46,276 bases of DNA, taken from positions 1-46,276 of IMG/VR virus record IMGVR_UViG_3300046557_000129. One strand, 5' to 3'. Position numbers and translations under genes: made by a program. The notes under the pieces were generated by a model. The model made no database searches. It was not told where the DNA came from and saw only the letters and a program-made list of their open reading frames with translations. The stretch's first letter is position 1. Every line of letters begins with the position of its first letter. This document shows, piece by piece, positions 15,730-22,598 of this stretch. The stretch is from a virus.

Positions 15730-17564
15730 CCATCGCGCTCCGCCCATACCAAACGGAACTGAAAACCAAGGTCTTCATTGAATGGCAAGCGGGGCGTCCC
15801 AATGTCGTCATGCGGCTTGATACCGGCGGTGGCAAAACCCGAATATTTGCTTCCATCATTGAAGAGCATCTCGGTTCGTCGTGTCTTATCGCGCATCGAA
15901 CCGAGATCGTCTCGCAAATCTCGCTCGCCTTGGCAGTATGCGGGGTACGTCACAATATCATCGCCGACAAGAAGATGTGCCGTGCGATCGCGGATCTCCA
16001 TATCGCGGAAACGGGTCGGAGCTATTACGACCCCGGTGCCCGATGTGCCGTCGCCAGCGTGGATACTCTAGTCCGACGCGAGGGGCTCGAGGCATGGGCG
16101 GCGCAAGTCACGCTGTGGATCGTGGATGAGGGTCACCATCTGGTCGAGGATAACAAGTGGCATCGTGCCATTGCCCTCTTCACCAATCCCAATTGTCGCG
16201 GCCTATTGCCCACGGCGACGCCGAAGCGTGCGGATGGTCGCGGTCTTGGCCGGCGCACGGCCGTTATGACGCCGAAGGCCGGCAAGCTCACCTACGAGCA
16301 GTTCATCGCCGATGGTTGGTCTGATGTCGGGCTGATCGAAGCGGCCTACATGTTGCCTTCCCTCAATGGCGACGGCGTTGCGGATTGCATGGTTGAAGGG
16401 CCGCCTATGCGGTGGCTCATCGAAGAAGGCTATTTGACGGATTACGATGTCATTTGCGCGGATAGCCATCTGACGGAACTGCTTGGCGAAGTGGGTAAGT
16501 CTGGCGATTGGTCAACCGCGCAGCTCAAGGCGGCGGCGGATGCGAGCCCGATCGTCGGCGATGTCGTCAAGACATATCAGAAGCTCAACTCCGGCTATTA
16601 TCGCGGTCATGAAGCGCGGCCGGCGCGCACGGGTATCGCCTTCGCCCCCGATGTGGGCACCGCGACCAAGATGCTCGAGGCGTATCGCCGTGCGGGGATC
16701 AAAGCGGAATTGGTGACAGGGGATACCGATCCTGGCGTGCGGCGACAAGTCTTCAAGAGTTTGGAGCGCGGCACGGTTCATATGGTGATCGCCGTGGATA
16801 TCGTCAGCGAAGGGACGGATATCCCCGCGTTGATCGTCGGGCAGTTCGGGAGAGCCACGGCATCACTCGCTGTCTACATGCAGCAATTGGGGCGCCTACT
16901 CCGACCGATCTATGCGCCCGGCTTCGATCTAACAACTCGAGAAGGACGCTTGGCGGCTATCGCGGCAAGCATAAAGCCGATCGCCATCATCATCGATCAC
17001 GTCGGTAACTTCATGCGGCACGGACCACCGGATCGGGTGCGCCAATGGCCTCTCGCCAGCACAGGGCGCAAGAGCGGGCCGTCCGACGCCATTCCTATGC
17101 GCGCCTGTCTCAACCCCGAATGCGGTCACCCCTACTTCCGCCATCTGCTTGAGTGCCCATATTGCTGCACCCCGGCGCCGGAACCCGCCGGCCGATCGAG
17201 CCCATCCATGGTCGAGGGCGATATGACGCAGCTTGACCCCGAAGTGCTCAGAGCATTGCGCGGCATGGTCGAAGAGGCCGTCATGAGCGTGGATAGCTAT
17301 CGCGCGGCGCTGGCGGCCAAAGGGGCGAAACACATGTGGATCATGGCGAATGTTAAACATCACGATGCTAAACTAAAGGCGCGCGAAGCGGTATGCTTAG
17401 TCATGGATCGATGGGGCGGCCATCAACGTGCCGCTGGGCTTAGTGATCGCGAAATGCAAAAACTTTTTTGGTATAAATTTGGTATCGATGTGTTACATGC
17501 GCAAACATTAGAAGAAGATGACGCAAAAGCGCTCATGAAACGCATCGAAGAGGACTTTCCATAG
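15726..17564 (+). CDS. SF2 DEAD/DEAH-box helicase with inserted SSB-type motif
   Basis: A 612-residue helicase. Motif I is DTGGGKTRIF (about 32-41), motif II VDEGHH (133-138), motif III TATP (163-166), motif VI QQLGRLLRP (386-394). Two CxxC-type pairs near 460-480 suggest a zinc finger. Between GRGLG and the VEGPP..WLIEEGYL stretch that normally follows closely, about 36 residues are inserted (about 176-214), containing LTYEQFIADGWSDVGLIEAAYM cut here into its parts LTYEQFIADGW and SDVGLIEAAYM. This matches the repeats in the SSB tail. It probably unwinds DNA for replication or recombination. Confidence 0.88.
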   Translation: MTIALRPYQTELKTKVFIEWQAGRPNVVMRLDTGGGKTRIFASIIEEHLGSSCLIAHRTEIVSQISLALAVCGVRHNIIADKKMCRAIADLHIAETGRSYYDPGARCAVASVDTLVRREGLEAWAAQVTLWIVDEGHHLVEDNKWHRAIALFTNPNCRGLLPTATPKRADGRGLGRRTAVMTPKAGKLTYEQFIADGWSDVGLIEAAYMLPSLNGDGVADCMVEGPPMRWLIEEGYLTDYDVICADSHLTELLGEVGKSGDWSTAQLKAAADASPIVGDVVKTYQKLNSGYYRGHEARPARTGIAFAPDVGTATKMLEAYRRAGIKAELVTGDTDPGVRRQVFKSLERGTVHMVIAVDIVSEGTDIPALIVGQFGRATASLAVYMQQLGRLLRPIYAPGFDLTTREGRLAAIAASIKPIAIIIDHVGNFMRHGPPDRVRQWPLASTGRKSGPSDAIPMRACLNPECGHPYFRHLLECPYCCTPAPEPAGRSSPSMVEGDMTQLDPEVLRALRGMVEEAVMSVDSYRAALAAKGAKHMWIMANVKHHDAKLKAREAVCLVMDRWGGHQRAAGLSDREMQKLFWYKFGIDVLHAQTLEEDDAKALMKRIEEDFP

Positions 17565-18308
17565 ATGAAAACCGTTCCCGATGGATACTGGACGTACGAA
17601 CGGTGCCTTGCCGAAGCATTAAAATACGAGACGCGTCGCGACTTTCGCGCGGGGAGTTCTGCATATTTTAGAGCAAGTGAAAAAAGGTGGCTACGGGAAA
17701 TATGCCGCCACATGAAACGGCTTGGGGGCGCATCGCATCGGTTCGTATATTTGGTCACAGATCACGCACATCAAACAGTATACGTGGGTCTAACGAGCGA
17801 CCCGAAACGCCGCGAGCGGGATCATCGGTACACTGGACCTTGCGCCATGTTGTTTCGCAACGGGGCGAAAATGACTGTGTTTTCCGAGCTACTCCCATCC
17901 AACGAAGCGGCCGAACTCGAAATCCAAACCGTGAGTTTATTTCGAGCCGAGGGGTTCTTTGTCCTAAACAAGATGCGTGGGGGCGGCCTAGGTGGGAAGC
18001 CAATTTGGACTATCGAGAAATGTACTTCCGAAGCTTCCAAATATGCGACACGGACGGAGTTCGCCAAGGGATCAAGCGGAGCGTATACCGCAGCATGGGT
18101 AAACTCATGGCTCGATAGAGTTTGTGTTCATATGCCGAAACGCAAGCGTCGCCGGCTGGTGAAATGGGATAAGCCTAAAATATATGCGGAAGCCGCGAAG
18201 TATCGATCTCGTACTGACTTCGCACATGGATCTAGCGGAGCATATCAATGTGCCTGGAAACAGGGATGGCTTGATTTAGCATGCCTGCATATGAAGCCGC
18301 TAAGATAG
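17565..18308 (+). CDS. GIY-YIG homing-type endonuclease with three flanking repeats
   Basis: A 247-residue protein. The catalytic domain (about 62-150) shows FVYLVT, TVYVGLTSDPKRRERDH, an AAELEIQ glutamate and FVLNKM, matching the GIY..YIG, Arg, Glu and Asn positions. One repeat precedes it and two follow: each reads as EA.KY..R..F..GSS.AY..A...WL...C.HM (about 11-50, 150-186, 205-243). Such repeats are common in phage homing endonucleases and probably read DNA. It begins at the base after the helicase stop and is less GC-rich, fitting a mobile insertion. Confidence 0.8.
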   Translation: MKTVPDGYWTYERCLAEALKYETRRDFRAGSSAYFRASEKRWLREICRHMKRLGGASHRFVYLVTDHAHQTVYVGLTSDPKRRERDHRYTGPCAMLFRNGAKMTVFSELLPSNEAAELEIQTVSLFRAEGFFVLNKMRGGGLGGKPIWTIEKCTSEASKYATRTEFAKGSSGAYTAAWVNSWLDRVCVHMPKRKRRRLVKWDKPKIYAEAAKYRSRTDFAHGSSGAYQCAWKQGWLDLACLHMKPLR

Positions 18309-18311
18309 TTG

Positions 18312-18343
18312 TTGACGACGGTACGACTTGACGCTATGGTCAA
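18312..18343 (+). promoter_or_regulatory. Promoter with operator copy 4 over the -10
   Basis: -35 TTGACG (18312-18317), 17-base spacer, -10 TATGGT (18335-18340). The -10 lies inside TTGACGCTATGGTCAA (18328-18343). If the palindrome itself were the -35, the start would fall after the ribosome-binding box, so the upstream -35 is the better reading. It drives the small-gene operon from 18370. Confidence 0.7.
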
Positions 18344-18355
18344 GTTAATCAAACA

Positions 18356-18366
18356 AGGAGTTGGCA
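18356..18366 (+). promoter_or_regulatory. Conserved ribosome-binding box AGGAGTTGGCA
   Basis: An exact copy of the 11-mer, three bases before the ATG at 18370. Confidence 0.8.
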
Positions 18367-18369
18367 CTC

Positions 18370-18543
18370 ATGACATACGAAGAAATGATAGCTCGTATGA
18401 GCGAACGCTGCGAATTAGCGGCGATATATGCCGAAGATGGCGCGTTCTTTCATGCGGCGGAGATCTTGGATGAACTCGGGGCCGAAGTGAAACGGTTTGC
18501 GAAAGAACTCCACCGCATGCCTGCTCGTATGAGAGAGCGCTAA
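18370..18543 (+). CDS. Small acidic helical protein (57 aa)
   Basis: A 57-residue, probably all-helical protein (MTYEEMIARMSERCELAAIY start, KRFAKELHRMPARM end). First gene of the small-gene operon. No family recognised. The start is fixed by the ribosome-binding box; the stop overlaps the next ATG (TAATG). Confidence 0.7.
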   Translation: MTYEEMIARMSERCELAAIYAEDGAFFHAAEILDELGAEVKRFAKELHRMPARMRER

Positions 18544-18641
18544 TGCGTAACCTTCTCATCCTCATCGCGATCTTGTCCGCCTGTGGTTATGTCGCCGGTT
18601 CCAATCTTGAACACTGCTACGCCCTGGAGGATCGGGTATGA
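18543..18641 (+). CDS. Tiny lipoprotein (32 aa)
   Basis: A 32-residue protein with a textbook lipoprotein signal: MRNLLILIAILSAC, lipobox LSAC, Cys at 14, leaving a mature part of 19 residues with a second Cys. It is tightly coupled on both sides (TAATG at the start, ATGA at the end). Small phage lipoproteins made early can block receptors or DNA entry (for example T5 Llp); here that is only an inference. Confidence 0.65.
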   Translation: MRNLLILIAILSACGYVAGSNLEHCYALEDRV

Positions 18642-18847
18642 CCGCTTTCTATGCTGGTTTATTGATCTGGCTTAGCGGCACGATCTATATCGCTTGGTTC
18701 GGCCTGAGTTCTCGCGGGTTGCACTTGCTGGTGTTCCTCTTTCTCAACCTTGGGCTATGGGTAGCGGTGATCGCCGCTGTTCTCGTAATTACGGGGTGCG
18801 GTCATTATCAGCCGCCGGGCGATGATCTTTGGAGGATGGTGCATTGA
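18638..18847 (+). CDS. Small two-helix membrane protein (69 aa)
   Basis: A 69-residue protein with two hydrophobic helices (FYAGLLIWLSGTIYIAWFGL and LLVFLFLNLGLWVAVIAAVL). It ends with a GCGHYQPPGDDLW tail. It starts with an ATGA overlap of the tiny lipoprotein gene. The pairing of lipoprotein and membrane protein suggests a joint envelope function. No family recognised. Confidence 0.65.
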   Translation: MTAFYAGLLIWLSGTIYIAWFGLSSRGLHLLVFLFLNLGLWVAVIAAVLVITGCGHYQPPGDDLWRMVH

Positions 18848-19086
18848 GCAATCTCGAATGGAAGAACACATCGCGCGGTTTCCGTCGCGCCGACTTTTTG
18901 GATAGCTATCGGTCAAAATGCTCCTTGCAAAAATCTTCTATCGCTACGGTGGATTTGGTTTGGCTCGGGGTTGACGAACTCAGCGATGGCAAACCCGGCG
19001 AACGGATGCACATAGATCAAGAACTGGCGGCGGAGCTGATCGTCGCTCTTCAGGTCTTCGTTGATACGGGGGAGTTGCCCGAATGA
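18844..19086 (+). CDS. Small hypothetical protein (80 aa)
   Basis: An 80-residue protein with a mixed alpha/beta look (RRADFLDSYRSKCSLQKSS; DQELAAELIVALQVFVDTG). I chose TTG 18844, which overlaps the previous stop (TTGA) and has GGAGG eight bases upstream. Its TGA overlaps the next ATG. No function assigned. Confidence 0.6.
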   Translation: MSNLEWKNTSRGFRRADFLDSYRSKCSLQKSSIATVDLVWLGVDELSDGKPGERMHIDQELAAELIVALQVFVDTGELPE

Positions 19087-19322
19087 GCACTCTCACTTTT
19101 ACCGGCAAGCAACATCTCGTCCGCGCCAAGCTGACCGAACTAGTGGACCTGGTGCAAGAGCTGTTCCCCATCGGCGCGCCGATCGCGTGGCGGACGGAAG
19201 TTGGCTGGCAGCAAACCGGAACTGTCATCACCCACCACTCCAACCACGCAATACGAGTGGTGGACGGCGACGGGTTTTACTCCATAATCACAGTGGCGGA
19301 TATTTTGAGGGCTCAATCATGA
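19083..19322 (+). CDS. Small beta-rich protein (79 aa)
   Basis: A 79-residue protein: a helix (HLVRAKLTELVDLVQELF), then strands with a WRTEVGWQQTGTVITHHS stretch that resembles SH3-like barrels. No family recognised. ATGA overlaps at both ends place it in the translationally coupled chain. Confidence 0.6.
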   Translation: MSTLTFTGKQHLVRAKLTELVDLVQELFPIGAPIAWRTEVGWQQTGTVITHHSNHAIRVVDGDGFYSIITVADILRAQS

Positions 19323-19529
19323 CCAATCCAATCACACGGCCTGGGGAGACTTGGCACCTCAGTCTCTTCGGAAACTCTGTTTACGTCATTCGAGAGGGAG
19401 AAGACGAACCGGTGGTTACTGTAGGTAGCTTCAAAACCGATCGAGATCGTGGACCTGTACAAAGAAGCGATGCAGCCGCACGAACGGGATGTCCGAGTGC
19501 AGATGGCTTTGGGGAGGTATGGGCGATGA
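19319..19529 (+). pseudogene. Small gene with an apparent +1 frameshift at an AAAA run
   Basis: The frame starts at ATG 19319 (ATGA overlap) and reads MTNPITRPGETWHLSLFG ... VVTVGSFK in good protein style. After AAAA at 19433-19436 it turns into low-quality sequence, while the +1 frame reads PIEIVDLYKEAMQPHERDV and ends at the TGA at 19527-19529. That TGA overlaps the next ATG exactly as elsewhere in the operon. Removing one A gives a 69-residue protein. This is a sequencing error, a real mutation, or a +1 recoding site. Confidence 0.65.
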
Positions 19530-19933
19530 CCCGGCCAATGACTATTATGAAGAACCCTCTCATTCCTAGCATCCCTTGGGGGCTGATCGCCCCGCACGAA
19601 GCGCAAGCTCGAGAGAACCATTCTCAGTCTTTAACAGGGTTAAACGGTCGCGGCGGCCTGTCGGCTTGTGAAGCTGTGGCTATAATCGAAGATAGACGAT
19701 GGGAAAAGATGTCTCTTGCCGAGGCAACAGCTCGACTTAAGGAATTGGTTGACCAGTTCAACGGGCGGCATGTCCCGGCTCTTGTCTCCGCTCCCGCTAT
19801 TCCGATTATAGATCGACTGCAACACGCCATCATCCTGCTCGAGGATATTCGTGAGGGAAGATCGACGCCACACCGGGGGACACTCAATCGGATTATCGTA
19901 ACCCTAGAAGCGGCCAAGGAGGCATTGAGATGA
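19526..19933 (+). CDS. Hypothetical protein (135 aa)
   Basis: A 135-residue protein. The N-terminal part has IPSIPWGLIAPHEAQARENH followed by SLTGLNGRGGLSACEA, a pattern I recognise from uncharacterised phage proteins; the rest is helical. The ATG at 19526 overlaps the stop of the frameshifted gene. Reading it as one 290-residue protein from 19061 would join three unrelated pieces and is wrong. Confidence 0.65.
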   Translation: MTRPMTIMKNPLIPSIPWGLIAPHEAQARENHSQSLTGLNGRGGLSACEAVAIIEDRRWEKMSLAEATARLKELVDQFNGRHVPALVSAPAIPIIDRLQHAIILLEDIREGRSTPHRGTLNRIIVTLEAAKEALR

Positions 19934-21087
19934 TCACCGCTGAAATGAACAAAGCCGCTCGCGATGCATATCATGCGGAGCTTCCCGAGGCGCTATACCC
20001 AAGTGGCTTTGCAATGGAAGCCGCGCTCACCGCAGCCCTTGCGCTGCTGCCCGGCCAACCGGTAGCGTGGGTAAGTCAATCCCTGATTGACACATTGAAA
20101 ATAGGGTCTAGTGACGCTGTCTATGGAGCGGAAGTTTCAAATATAAAGTTCTTGAAATTTACCGTATCCCTCTACGCCAAGCCACCCGCAGCAGTGCAAG
20201 AGCCGGAGCCGGTGGCTTGGCGCTGGAGTTTTGATGAAGGTGAGTCGTGGCACTTCGGGACATTCACGCCTGGACATTTCAGGTTTGGAAATCCAGATAA
20301 CTTTGAACCCCTTTATGCCGCCGCGCCTAAATTACTCAAAGCAGAAGGTCACGCTGTCGCCCCTGAGCCGGAGGGCTTTGTGGTCTGGTATGATCCAACG
20401 CGTGATCTAAATGCGATGCGCCCTCGCAAGGTGATCGATGCCAGCATCGGCTTCTTGGAAGCTGCAGAACTCGGCACGAAGCTCTACACCTCCCCACAAC
20501 TCGCAGCAGTGCAAGAGCCGGTGGCTGTGAAGATGACGCCGGACATGCTGATGGCAGCTAAGGAGCAAATGGAGCTAGCGGGGTTCTATTCGCCGCCCGC
20601 AGATGTCTGGGACCGGGCTTTTACTGCCGCTCTCTCCGAATACCAAAGCGACCCCGCACCCGAAATAGCCGCGCTTAGGGACTATGCCCTTGCCGCAACC
20701 AAGACCATCACAGGGTTGGCCGGAGGCGCAAGCGAGCTATTCGCTGGCCAGATCGGAGACATGTTCAAGGCCGACCTTCAAGTCTGCGCCAGTAAAGTCC
20801 ACGATCGTCACGCGAAAATGCATGGTCTTCTTGTCAAATCTAAGAAGGATGCTGACGCGTTTAGGGCTGAGAATGAGCGGTTGCGGGAGGCGCTCATAGA
20901 TTTGATTAATGCCGCAGAAGAGGATTTCGGCGTCCCGAGCGACAACGATGAAGACAATGAACCTGTTGGCGGTAGCCTGAAGGCTGATGGATCGCCGGAC
21001 CCGATGGCAATAACCTTCGGCCACATGCGTCGTGCCCGCGCCGCCGTCGCCCTCCGCACCACAGAGGAAAAGGAGGAGCGGGAATGA
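19930..21087 (+). CDS. Hypothetical protein with triplicated PVAW...LYxxP modules
   Basis: A 385-residue protein. Three related segments of 45-50 residues run from PVAW (or FVVW) to LYxxP, at about 39-84, 94-135 and 148-195. Such modules are common in uncharacterised phage proteins. A 20-bp exact direct repeat (20187-20206 and 20502-20521), encoding part of AAVQEP, follows two of them and points to duplication. The C-terminal third is a helical/coiled-coil region with an acidic DNDEDNE patch. Function unknown. ATGA overlaps at both ends. Confidence 0.7.
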   Translation: MITAEMNKAARDAYHAELPEALYPSGFAMEAALTAALALLPGQPVAWVSQSLIDTLKIGSSDAVYGAEVSNIKFLKFTVSLYAKPPAAVQEPEPVAWRWSFDEGESWHFGTFTPGHFRFGNPDNFEPLYAAAPKLLKAEGHAVAPEPEGFVVWYDPTRDLNAMRPRKVIDASIGFLEAAELGTKLYTSPQLAAVQEPVAVKMTPDMLMAAKEQMELAGFYSPPADVWDRAFTAALSEYQSDPAPEIAALRDYALAATKTITGLAGGASELFAGQIGDMFKADLQVCASKVHDRHAKMHGLLVKSKKDADAFRAENERLREALIDLINAAEEDFGVPSDNDEDNEPVGGSLKADGSPDPMAITFGHMRRARAAVALRTTEEKEERE

Positions 21088-21329
21088 GTGAGGCCTTGGA
21101 CGAGTTGAAGGCTATCGGTCTTCACATGCACGCGACTAGCAAGGCCCTGAATAAGGCGATACGCGAGATCGAGCGCCTAGAAGCGGAGAACAGATATCTA
21201 AGGCAGACGGTGGAGTTCGTGGCGTCGTGGGCGTGGCGCGCCGACCCTCCGAATGCTTCGCGGCACTTAACGGATGAGGAGCGCCTTTCCGCGATCAAAT
21301 ACTATCCGGCCATCAAGGAGATGAAATGA
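21084..21329 (+). CDS. Small coiled-coil protein (81 aa)
   Basis: An 81-residue, mostly helical protein with a heptad-like stretch (LNKAIREIERLEAENRYLRQ) near residues 25-50 and a Trp-rich middle (FVASWAWRADPP). No family recognised. It is part of the coupled small-gene chain. Confidence 0.65.
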   Translation: MSEALDELKAIGLHMHATSKALNKAIREIERLEAENRYLRQTVEFVASWAWRADPPNASRHLTDEERLSAIKYYPAIKEMK

Positions 21330-21463
21330 ACCATATCGAGGGGGCTTTTGACCGGTGGTGGCATTCGATAGGGATCGGGCCGGTATTCCGTTTATTCTCC
21401 TGGACCGCGTATCTAGCCGGGTATCAGGAAGGATATGATCAAGCAAAGAGGGATAGGCTATGA
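21326..21463 (+). CDS. Small hypothetical protein (45 aa)
   Basis: A 45-residue protein, MNHIEGAFDRWWHS start, with an aromatic, amphipathic middle (GPVFRLFSWTAYLAGYQEGYD). It fits exactly between two genes through ATGA-type overlaps, which supports it as real. It might be membrane-associated. No family recognised. Confidence 0.6.
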   Translation: MNHIEGAFDRWWHSIGIGPVFRLFSWTAYLAGYQEGYDQAKRDRL

Positions 21464-21963
21464 CAATTCAATTGCAGGAATGGGCGACGCGATGGGCTAT
21501 ATCCCCCGCTGCCCTGGCGGACCTCCTGCATATCATGGGCGTGGTGTCCTCCTCCCCGCCAGCCCATGAGGACCCACGCACCAGCGAAGCCTATGTGCAA
21601 TCGCTGGTGCGTGGGGAAGCTCCCCGATATGGCGTGCACCTGTGGCGCAATAACGTCGGGGCGCAGGCGATCGTGGATGAGAAGACGGGACAGAAATCCT
21701 TCATCAGATGGGGGCTCGCCAACGAAAGCGCACAACAGAACAAGACTTTCAAATCGGGCGATCTGATCGGTTGGAGAAGTTTCATCATTGAGCCCAAGCA
21801 TGTTGGTGCCCGCTTTGCGCAGTTCGTCAGCCGGGAATGCAAAAAGGTCGGATGGACCTGGAGCGGTAATGAACACGAACTAGCGCAGCTCAATTGGGCG
21901 AACTTGGTTACAAAAGCCGGCGGTGACGCGCGGTTTACAACTGGAGAGGGGTCCTTCCTATGA
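21460..21963 (+). CDS. VRR-NUC-like PD-(D/E)XK nuclease
   Basis: A 167-residue protein. Residues about 58-160 look like a VRR-type nuclease core: VHLWRNNVGAQ, RWGLAN, KSGDLIGW (catalytic Asp), SFIIEPKHVG (the E-x-K pair), then a terminal AGGDARF. This family cuts branched DNA and is common in phage replication regions. About 57 residues at the N-terminus form a helical extension that may bind DNA. ATGA overlaps at both ends. Confidence 0.7.
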   Translation: MTIQLQEWATRWAISPAALADLLHIMGVVSSSPPAHEDPRTSEAYVQSLVRGEAPRYGVHLWRNNVGAQAIVDEKTGQKSFIRWGLANESAQQNKTFKSGDLIGWRSFIIEPKHVGARFAQFVSRECKKVGWTWSGNEHELAQLNWANLVTKAGGDARFTTGEGSFL

Positions 21964-22055
21964 TTGATCCCGATTTCGCCAGGGGGTTCTTCATCGGTGT
22001 GGCTTGCGTCGCGGTGTGGATCGTTGGCTCCTATCTCTTAACGGTGTTCGCGTGA
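21960..22055 (+). CDS. Tiny single-pass membrane protein (31 aa)
   Basis: A 31-residue protein, MIDPDFARG followed by one hydrophobic helix (FFIGVACVAVWIVGSYLL). It is coupled by ATGA at the start and GTGA at the end. No function assigned. Confidence 0.55.
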   Translation: MIDPDFARGFFIGVACVAVWIVGSYLLTVFA

Positions 22056-22249
22056 GCATCGATCAGCGGGCCGGGCTCAAACCCCCGTCACACGCCCTAT
22101 TGCGTCGCGTATCCGCTTCTCCCGTCTATTATCTCGGGCTCACGAGCGCGGACAAGAAGAGAGCACAAGGATTGATAGCGCGCGGACTAATCGAGATCCG
22201 GGACTATTATGCATATGTGACCGCCGTGGGCGCGGGTGTGTTGACTTAA
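22052..22249 (+). CDS. Small winged-helix-like protein (65 aa)
   Basis: A 65-residue protein from GTG 22052, which overlaps the previous stop. The pattern HALLRRV ... LTSADKKRAQGLIARGLIEIRDYYAYVTAVG resembles a winged helix (recognition helix, then a beta wing). It could bind DNA or pack against another protein. It is the last gene before the promoter of the TetR-like gene. Confidence 0.55.
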   Translation: MSIDQRAGLKPPSHALLRRVSASPVYYLGLTSADKKRAQGLIARGLIEIRDYYAYVTAVGAGVLT

Positions 22250-22269
22250 CTTGACGCAGCGGTCATATT
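22241..22269 (+). promoter_or_regulatory. Promoter with operator copy 5, ahead of the TetR-like gene
   Basis: -35 TTGACT (22241-22246), 17-base spacer, -10 CATATT (22264-22269). The operator TTGACGCAGCGGTCAT (22251-22266) covers the spacer and the start of the -10. Transcription would start near 22276, before the GAGGG site. Confidence 0.65.
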
Positions 22270-22294
22270 GCGGTGACAGAAGTGAGGGCATGGA

Positions 22295-22597
22295 ATGAGT
22301 GTTAAAATAGAAAATCTAAGCGGTGTAGTGCTGCAAGCGGCGATCGCATGCGCGCGGGAAGACGGCTATCAATGGATCACCCGCAAGACGGTTGCCCAAC
22401 GCGCGGGTGTCTCGCTCGGTAGTGTCAGCAACGCCTATGTCACCATGCGCGATCTGAAACGCGCGGTGCTGCAATACGCCGTGGACAACAGTCTGGTTGA
22501 TATCGTGGCGCAGGGACTGGCGGATCGACATCCGATTGCCGGCGCCGCGCCCCCGGAATTGAAGAGTGAAGCCGCCCGTCTTATCATGACGGTGTAG
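22295..22597 (+). CDS. Short TetR-N-like DNA-binding protein; candidate operator-binding regulator
   Basis: A 100-residue protein. Residues 8-60 match a TetR-type N-terminal helix-turn-helix: VLQAAIACAREDGYQWITRK, then VAQRAGVSLGSVSNAYVTMRDL. Only about 40 residues follow, too few for the usual ligand-binding domain. TetR proteins bind palindromes of about 15 bp, and one operator copy covers this gene's own promoter, so it is the best candidate for the factor reading the dispersed sites; that is an inference. The stop is one base before the primase start. Confidence 0.7.
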   Translation: MSVKIENLSGVVLQAAIACAREDGYQWITRKTVAQRAGVSLGSVSNAYVTMRDLKRAVLQYAVDNSLVDIVAQGLADRHPIAGAAPPELKSEAARLIMTV

Positions 22598-22598
22598 C

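Noticed and set aside
19061-19933. A single 290-residue protein
   Set aside because: Its first part is the wrong frame of the 79-residue gene and its middle is the wrong frame of a frameshifted gene; only 19526-19933 is a good stand-alone protein.
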